Positions 60,864 to 64,000 of a stretch of 64,000 bases of DNA are shown here, in pieces. Numbering within the stretch: position 1 is the first letter of the stretch; each line of letters begins with the position of its first letter. The position numbers and the translations under genes are program-made. The notes below the pieces were generated by a model that saw nothing but the letters and a program-made list of their open reading frames with translations, did not search any database and had not been told where the DNA came from. The stretch lies in NCBI GenBank assembly GCA_016787045.1, contig JAEUVA010000046.1, positions 235,355-299,354 on the forward strand. The letters are read 5' to 3'. Source of the DNA: Chitinophagales bacterium. GTDB lineage: Bacteria; Bacteroidota; Bacteroidia; Chitinophagales; LD1.

Positions 60864-61589
60864 TTACTGTGCGCTGTTTACACTTTGCTTTTTGGCTTGC
60901 TCGTAGGCCTCTTGAATTTGCTGAAACTTTTCTGCCAGTTTTTTGCGCTCCTGTGCGTTGGCGCTTTTATTTCTATCGGGGTGAAATTTTAGCACTAAAG
61001 CGCGATAAGCATTTCTGATTTCGGTAGCGGTGGCCTGTGGTGATACTCCCAATATGGCAAAACAATCTTTTACTACATACACATGTTGTAGCTTGATGTT
61101 TTTGTACTGCACATCATTCACATTCAGATATCCCGCAACCCTAAAAATGAAGTAGTTTTCTTTATCAGAAAGCACACCATCGCACTGCGCCAGATCTACC
61201 AACAGGTGTATAATTTGTTCTCTGGTACCGTGGTTGGTGTTTAACCGCAACCAATCACAAGCATTGTTTAAATCATATTCTTTTTCGCAGCAGTGATTAA
61301 TTACTAAGTACCGATTGGTAGTAAACCGTGCATCAAAATGTTCGTCTAAAAAACGGTGTAGGTAATCGGTTTCATGTACAGTAACCTTGCCATCTATTTT
61401 AATTAAATGTGAGGCCAATACAATCACATTCACTTCCAGCTCAGATAATCCATTAAGTATTGTAGCTGCCGATGAACTCTCGCCCTTGTCTAAAAAGTGC
61501 CCCGCCATAAAGCCCACCATGCCCCCCAAAGGGTTGCCGGTAATAGCCCAACCTAACGAAGCGCCTAACCATTTGCGATACTTAAACAT
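60864..61589 (-). CDS. TerB-like and J-domain co-chaperone, DjlA-like
   Basis: A 241-residue protein. Residues 1-35 have a glycine-rich segment ([20 protein letters not shown]), which may insert in the membrane as in DjlA. Residues about 45-165 are a TerB-like helical domain with IDGKVTVHE and CDGVLSDKE acidic motifs. Residues about 170-235 are a J domain with FHPDRNKS (the HPD motif), which stimulates the ATPase of DnaK. It is close in design to DjlA. It lies 18 bases after lgt on the same strand. Confidence 0.88.
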   Translation of the reverse strand: MFKYRKWLGASLGWAITGNPLGGMVGFMAGHFLDKGESSSAATILNGLSELEVNVIVLASHLIKIDGKVTVHETDYLHRFLDEHFDARFTTNRYLVINHCCEKEYDLNNACDWLRLNTNHGTREQIIHLLVDLAQCDGVLSDKENYFIFRVAGYLNVNDVQYKNIKLQHVYVVKDCFAILGVSPQATATEIRNAYRALVLKFHPDRNKSANAQERKKLAEKFQQIQEAYEQAKKQSVNSAQ

Positions 61590-61607
61590 ACTTCAAAAAA
61601 ATATGAA

Positions 61608-62408
61608 TTAATCTGCCTGTGGCACATACCCATACTGCCATTTTCCGCGCCATGTCATCCAACAAAAAAGAATACCCACTAATATAAACGGTACACTCAA
61701 CATTTGCGTATGGCTTATGGCATTGAAATAAACTCCACCTTCGGGTTCTTTTAAAAACTCTAATAAAAAACGAATGGTAAATGCCGTGAGAAAAGAGAAA
61801 CTAATATAAATACCGGGCTTAGCTTTTTTGTAGTGATGAAACATCCAAAGCAGTATGGGCTGCATGGCAAAATAGATAAGCGCTTCATACAATACCACCG
61901 GGTGGCGGGGAATCTGGTCATAAAACACAAATGCCCAGGGCACTTCGGTGGGTTTACCTACTATTTCTGAATTGATAAGATTGCCCATACGCACTAAACC
62001 TGCAAACAGAAAAAAACATATAGAACCCATATCTAATGCAAAAAAGAAGGGGTAATCATCATACTTCCGGCAAAACAGCCATAACCCGATTATGGCTCCT
62101 AATATACCTCCGTGGCTGGCCAGCCCACCCTCCCATACATAAAAGATTTTGATGGGATTTTGCAGGTAGTACTCGGGCATGTAAAACAACACTTGCGCTA
62201 ATCTAGCACCTATCAATCCTCCAATAAAAATATATTGAATAGCCAAAGTGAGTCGCTCATCGCGCAAGTGCATTTGCTTCACTAGATGACTCGCCAAAAA
62301 ATAGCCCGCAAAAATACCGATACTCCACATTAGACCATACCACTTTATCACAAAAAAACCGAGGTCAATGGCGTTGGGGTCAGGATTCCAAAAAATATAA
62401 TTGAGCAT
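61608..62408 (-). CDS. lgt: Prolipoprotein diacylglyceryl transferase
   Basis: A 266-residue inner-membrane enzyme with about seven helices that puts a diacylglyceryl group on the lipobox Cys of prolipoproteins. Family marks are WYGLMWSIGIFAGY, SHGGILGAIIGLW, RMGNLINSEIVGKPTEVPWAF (the Lgt signature) and HPVVLYEALIYF, and the C-terminal FRLLEFLKEPE-like block. It would serve the lipoproteins seen in this window. The TerB-DnaJ gene follows after 18 bases. Confidence 0.95.
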   Translation of the reverse strand: MLNYIFWNPDPNAIDLGFFVIKWYGLMWSIGIFAGYFLASHLVKQMHLRDERLTLAIQYIFIGGLIGARLAQVLFYMPEYYLQNPIKIFYVWEGGLASHGGILGAIIGLWLFCRKYDDYPFFFALDMGSICFFLFAGLVRMGNLINSEIVGKPTEVPWAFVFYDQIPRHPVVLYEALIYFAMQPILLWMFHHYKKAKPGIYISFSFLTAFTIRFLLEFLKEPEGGVYFNAISHTQMLSVPFILVGILFCWMTWRGKWQYGYVPQAD

Positions 62409-62500
62409 GCAAACGAATTGGTGCGCAAAGTAAAAATTATGACACCGTTAACTAACCCGCCCTTTAAGGAATATCCCCCAATCAGGTGATAAAATTTGAC

Positions 62501-62530
62501 TTGACACCGCTCGTATTATCCGTACATTCG
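62501..62530 (+). promoter_or_regulatory. Promoter of the C10 peptidase gene
   Basis: TTGAC at 62501-62505 and TACATTCG at 62523-62530 (a TAnnTTTG -7 box with one change) are 19 bases apart between TTG and TA, a normal Bacteroidetes -33/-7 spacing. The ATG is 21 bases past the box. Confidence 0.6.
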
Positions 62531-62550
62531 TAAAACTAAAAATCACAGGC

Positions 62551-64000
62551 ATGAAAAAACATTACTCCTTCATCCTTCTCTTATTGGCATTTGGTTTCAT
62601 CGGTTTTGCAAAAGACGTAGATGTACAAACTGCCGAAAAAGTAGCCCGCCATTTTTATTTCCAAAACTCTACCCGGTCGCTAAACGAAATTTCGCTTACT
62701 CTGGCTCAGCAAGTAATTATGCCGGCTAACGTAGGGCGAACAAGCGATGACCGCCCGGTGTATTACGTTTTTTCTATAAACAATAATGGTGGATTTGTAA
62801 TAGTGAGTGGCGATGATTTGACAGAGCCGGTTTTAGGTTATTCAACAGAAGGTAATTTTGTTGCCTCTGACATTAATCCATCTACCCGCAAGTGGCTCGA
62901 AAACTACCGTGAGCAAATACTATTTGTAAAAGAAAACCGTGCAGAAACCACTGAAGAAATTACTCGCTTATGGGATAATTATATCCATAACACTTCTAAC
63001 GGTTCGCGCGGTGCCAATGCAGTTAATCCGCTTTGTGCTACCAAATGGAATCAGTCGCCTTACGAAAACATGTACAGCCCTTTTGATAACCAATACAACG
63101 AACGCACAGTAACCGGTTGTGTGGCCACAGCGATGGCGCAAATCATGAAATTTTGGAATTACCCGGCACAAGGCACGGGCTTTCACTCGTACAACCACCA
63201 AAAATACGGCACACAAAGCGCCAATTTTGGCAATACTACCTACCAATGGAGTTCTATGCCCAATGTGCTGAACAGCAACAACCAAGCAGTATCTACCTTG
63301 ATGTATCACTGTGGCGTGGCTGTAGAAATGAATTTTGGCCCTGCGGCTACTGGTGGAAGCGGTGCTTATGTAGCTACAGCGGCCTCGCCCATACAGGCCT
63401 GCTCGGAGCATTCATATAAAACTTATTTTGGCTACGATCCGGCTACCGTACAAGGAGTATTGCGCAGCAATTACAACAGCACTCAATGGAGCAACTTGCT
63501 TAAAGGTGAGTTAGATGCCGGGCGACCTTTTCAGTACGCAGGTATTGGACAAGGTGGTGGCCACACTTGGGTGTGCGATGGATACGATAACAATGGTTTT
63601 TTTCACATGAACTGGGGTTGGGCCGGTAATAGTGACGGCTACTTTTCACTCAGCAATTTAGACCCGCAATCGTTAGGTGCCGGTGGTGGCACCGGTGGGT
63701 TTAACAACAATCAACACGCAGTTATCGGCATCAAACCACTGAATGGTGGCGGGGGTGGCGGAGGCGGTGGTGGCGGCACCATCAACCAAGATGGCATACA
63801 GTTATATGCCGCTACCACAGTTAGCGCTAACCCTTTTACAAGCGGTGGAAACCTAAGTGTGTATGCCACAATTGCTAATGCAGGTACTACCAACTTTACC
63901 GGAAATTTTGCCGCTGCACTCTTTAATAGCGAAGGAGTTTTTGTTGATTTTATCCAAGAGTTCACCGGGCAAACTGCACAGGCCGGCTACTACTACAATG
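62551..64000 (+). CDS. Secreted C10 (streptopain-like) cysteine peptidase, 3' end outside window
   Basis: The first 483 codons of a gene that runs off the right edge, translated by hand from the ATG at 62551. The signal peptide is MKKHYSFILLLLAFGFIGFA. Residues about 20-125 are a Spi/propeptide domain (GGFVIVSGDDLTEPVLGYS). The peptidase domain holds TGCVATAMAQIMKFWNYP with Cys190 as nucleophile and GGGHTWVCDGY with His338; NWGWAGNSDGYF is the third C10 mark. These positions are close to the zymogen numbering of streptopain. After it comes a run of eleven Gly codons (63745-63777) and a new beta-rich domain. The C-terminus, perhaps with a T9SS tail, is not visible. An extracellular degradative role is likely. 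Confidence 0.88.
   Translation, partial: MKKHYSFILLLLAFGFIGFAKDVDVQTAEKVARHFYFQNSTRSLNEISLTLAQQVIMPANVGRTSDDRPVYYVFSINNNGGFVIVSGDDLTEPVLGYSTEGNFVASDINPSTRKWLENYREQILFVKENRAETTEEITRLWDNYIHNTSNGSRGANAVNPLCATKWNQSPYENMYSPFDNQYNERTVTGCVATAMAQIMKFWNYPAQGTGFHSYNHQKYGTQSANFGNTTYQWSSMPNVLNSNNQAVSTLMYHCGVAVEMNFGPAATGGSGAYVATAASPIQACSEHSYKTYFGYDPATVQGVLRSNYNSTQWSNLLKGELDAGRPFQYAGIGQGGGHTWVCDGYDNNGFFHMNWGWAGNSDGYFSLSNLDPQSLGAGGGTGGFNNNQHAVIGIKPLNGGGGGGGGGGGTINQDGIQLYAATTVSANPFTSGGNLSVYATIANAGTTNFTGNFAAALFNSEGVFVDFIQEFTGQTAQAGYYYN

Noticed and set aside
63745..63777. Glycine run as a possible phase-variable slippage tract
   Set aside because: The codons are mixed GGT/GGC/GGG/GGA and the longest pure G run is five bases, which is too short and uneven for a switch.
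1..64000. CRISPR array, insertion sequence or prophage
   Set aside because: I found no regularly spaced direct repeats, transposase, integrase or phage structural motifs. tRNA-Gln has no 3'-end duplication nearby.

Overview
The window is a chromosomal segment from a member of the Bacteroidetes (Bacteroidota), most like the Chitinophagales/Sphingobacteriales side of the phylum. The evidence is consistent across the whole 64 kb: TonB receptors with carboxypeptidase-like N-terminal domains, a DUF4249 lipoprotein paired with a receptor, a type IX secretion (T9SS) sorting tail on a secreted esterase, a fused CcoN-CcoO subunit in the cbb3 oxidase, OstA-like LPS proteins, lipoproteins with a Cys soon after the signal, and Bacteroidetes-type -7 boxes (TAnnTTTG or close). 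Base composition and coding density look even. No insertion sequence, prophage, CRISPR array or rRNA operon was seen, and no gene-free stretch exceeds 300 bases.

Layout. 1-7.2 kb: 5' part of an acyl-CoA carboxylase subunit, a thioredoxin-like protein, a penicillin-acylase-family hydrolase, a small secreted protein, fabG, a VWA-type membrane protein, yraN and a hotdog thioesterase. 7.3-13.9 kb (+): an RlmI-type rRNA methyltransferase, a TonB receptor next to a chromate transporter, a lipoprotein and radC. 13.9-14.0 kb: tRNA-Gln(TTG). 14.1-25.9 kb: a PAS histidine kinase and a receiver-CRP regulator on the + strand, facing a full cbb3 cytochrome oxidase system on the - strand (DUF2892, ccoI, ccoS, ccoNO, ccoQ, ccoP, ccoG, fixH, a SafE-like protein and a conserved unknown). 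26-33.7 kb: secreted esterase, lpxB, surE, a DUF4442 hotdog protein, an M24 aminopeptidase, pssA, purS and rsmI. 33.7-39.4 kb (-): an FGGY sugar kinase and a glyoxylate shunt operon (aceB, an acyltransferase, aceA). 39.5-46.9 kb (-): GNAT, GT2 and KAS III-like glycan genes, an OstA-like protein, rarA, a deoxynucleoside kinase with a histone-H1-like tail, and trpS. 47-51 kb: gatC, a LolD-type ATPase, a cobalamin adenosyltransferase, a secreted repeat protein and folC. 51-53.9 kb (-): a cyclophilin-FKBP lipoprotein, a DHH phosphoesterase, a Kazal-domain lipoprotein and a membrane protein. 53.9-64 kb: a GT4 glycosyltransferase, an HddA-like sugar kinase, a DUF4249/TonB pair, an unknown protein ending in a clamp-binding-like motif, a TerB-DnaJ protein, lgt, and a C10 peptidase cut by the window end.

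The most coherent story is oxygen-limited respiration. Matching TGAY-N4-RTCA palindromes lie 76 to 82 bases upstream of three start codons: the kinase gene, ccoS, and the DUF2892 gene before ccoI. The regulator beside them carries a CRP-family helix-turn-helix with the Glu and Arg that read TGA. This suggests a compact FixL/FixJ/FixK-like circuit in which receiver and CRP domains are fused and which regulates itself. The kinase PAS domain also has His and Arg at the FixL heme spacing, though heme binding is unproven. Other items worth follow-up are the H1-tailed deoxynucleoside kinase, the QLDLF-tailed unknown, the KAS III/GT2/GNAT trio, and paired GAAATTTC palindromes before the glyoxylate operon.
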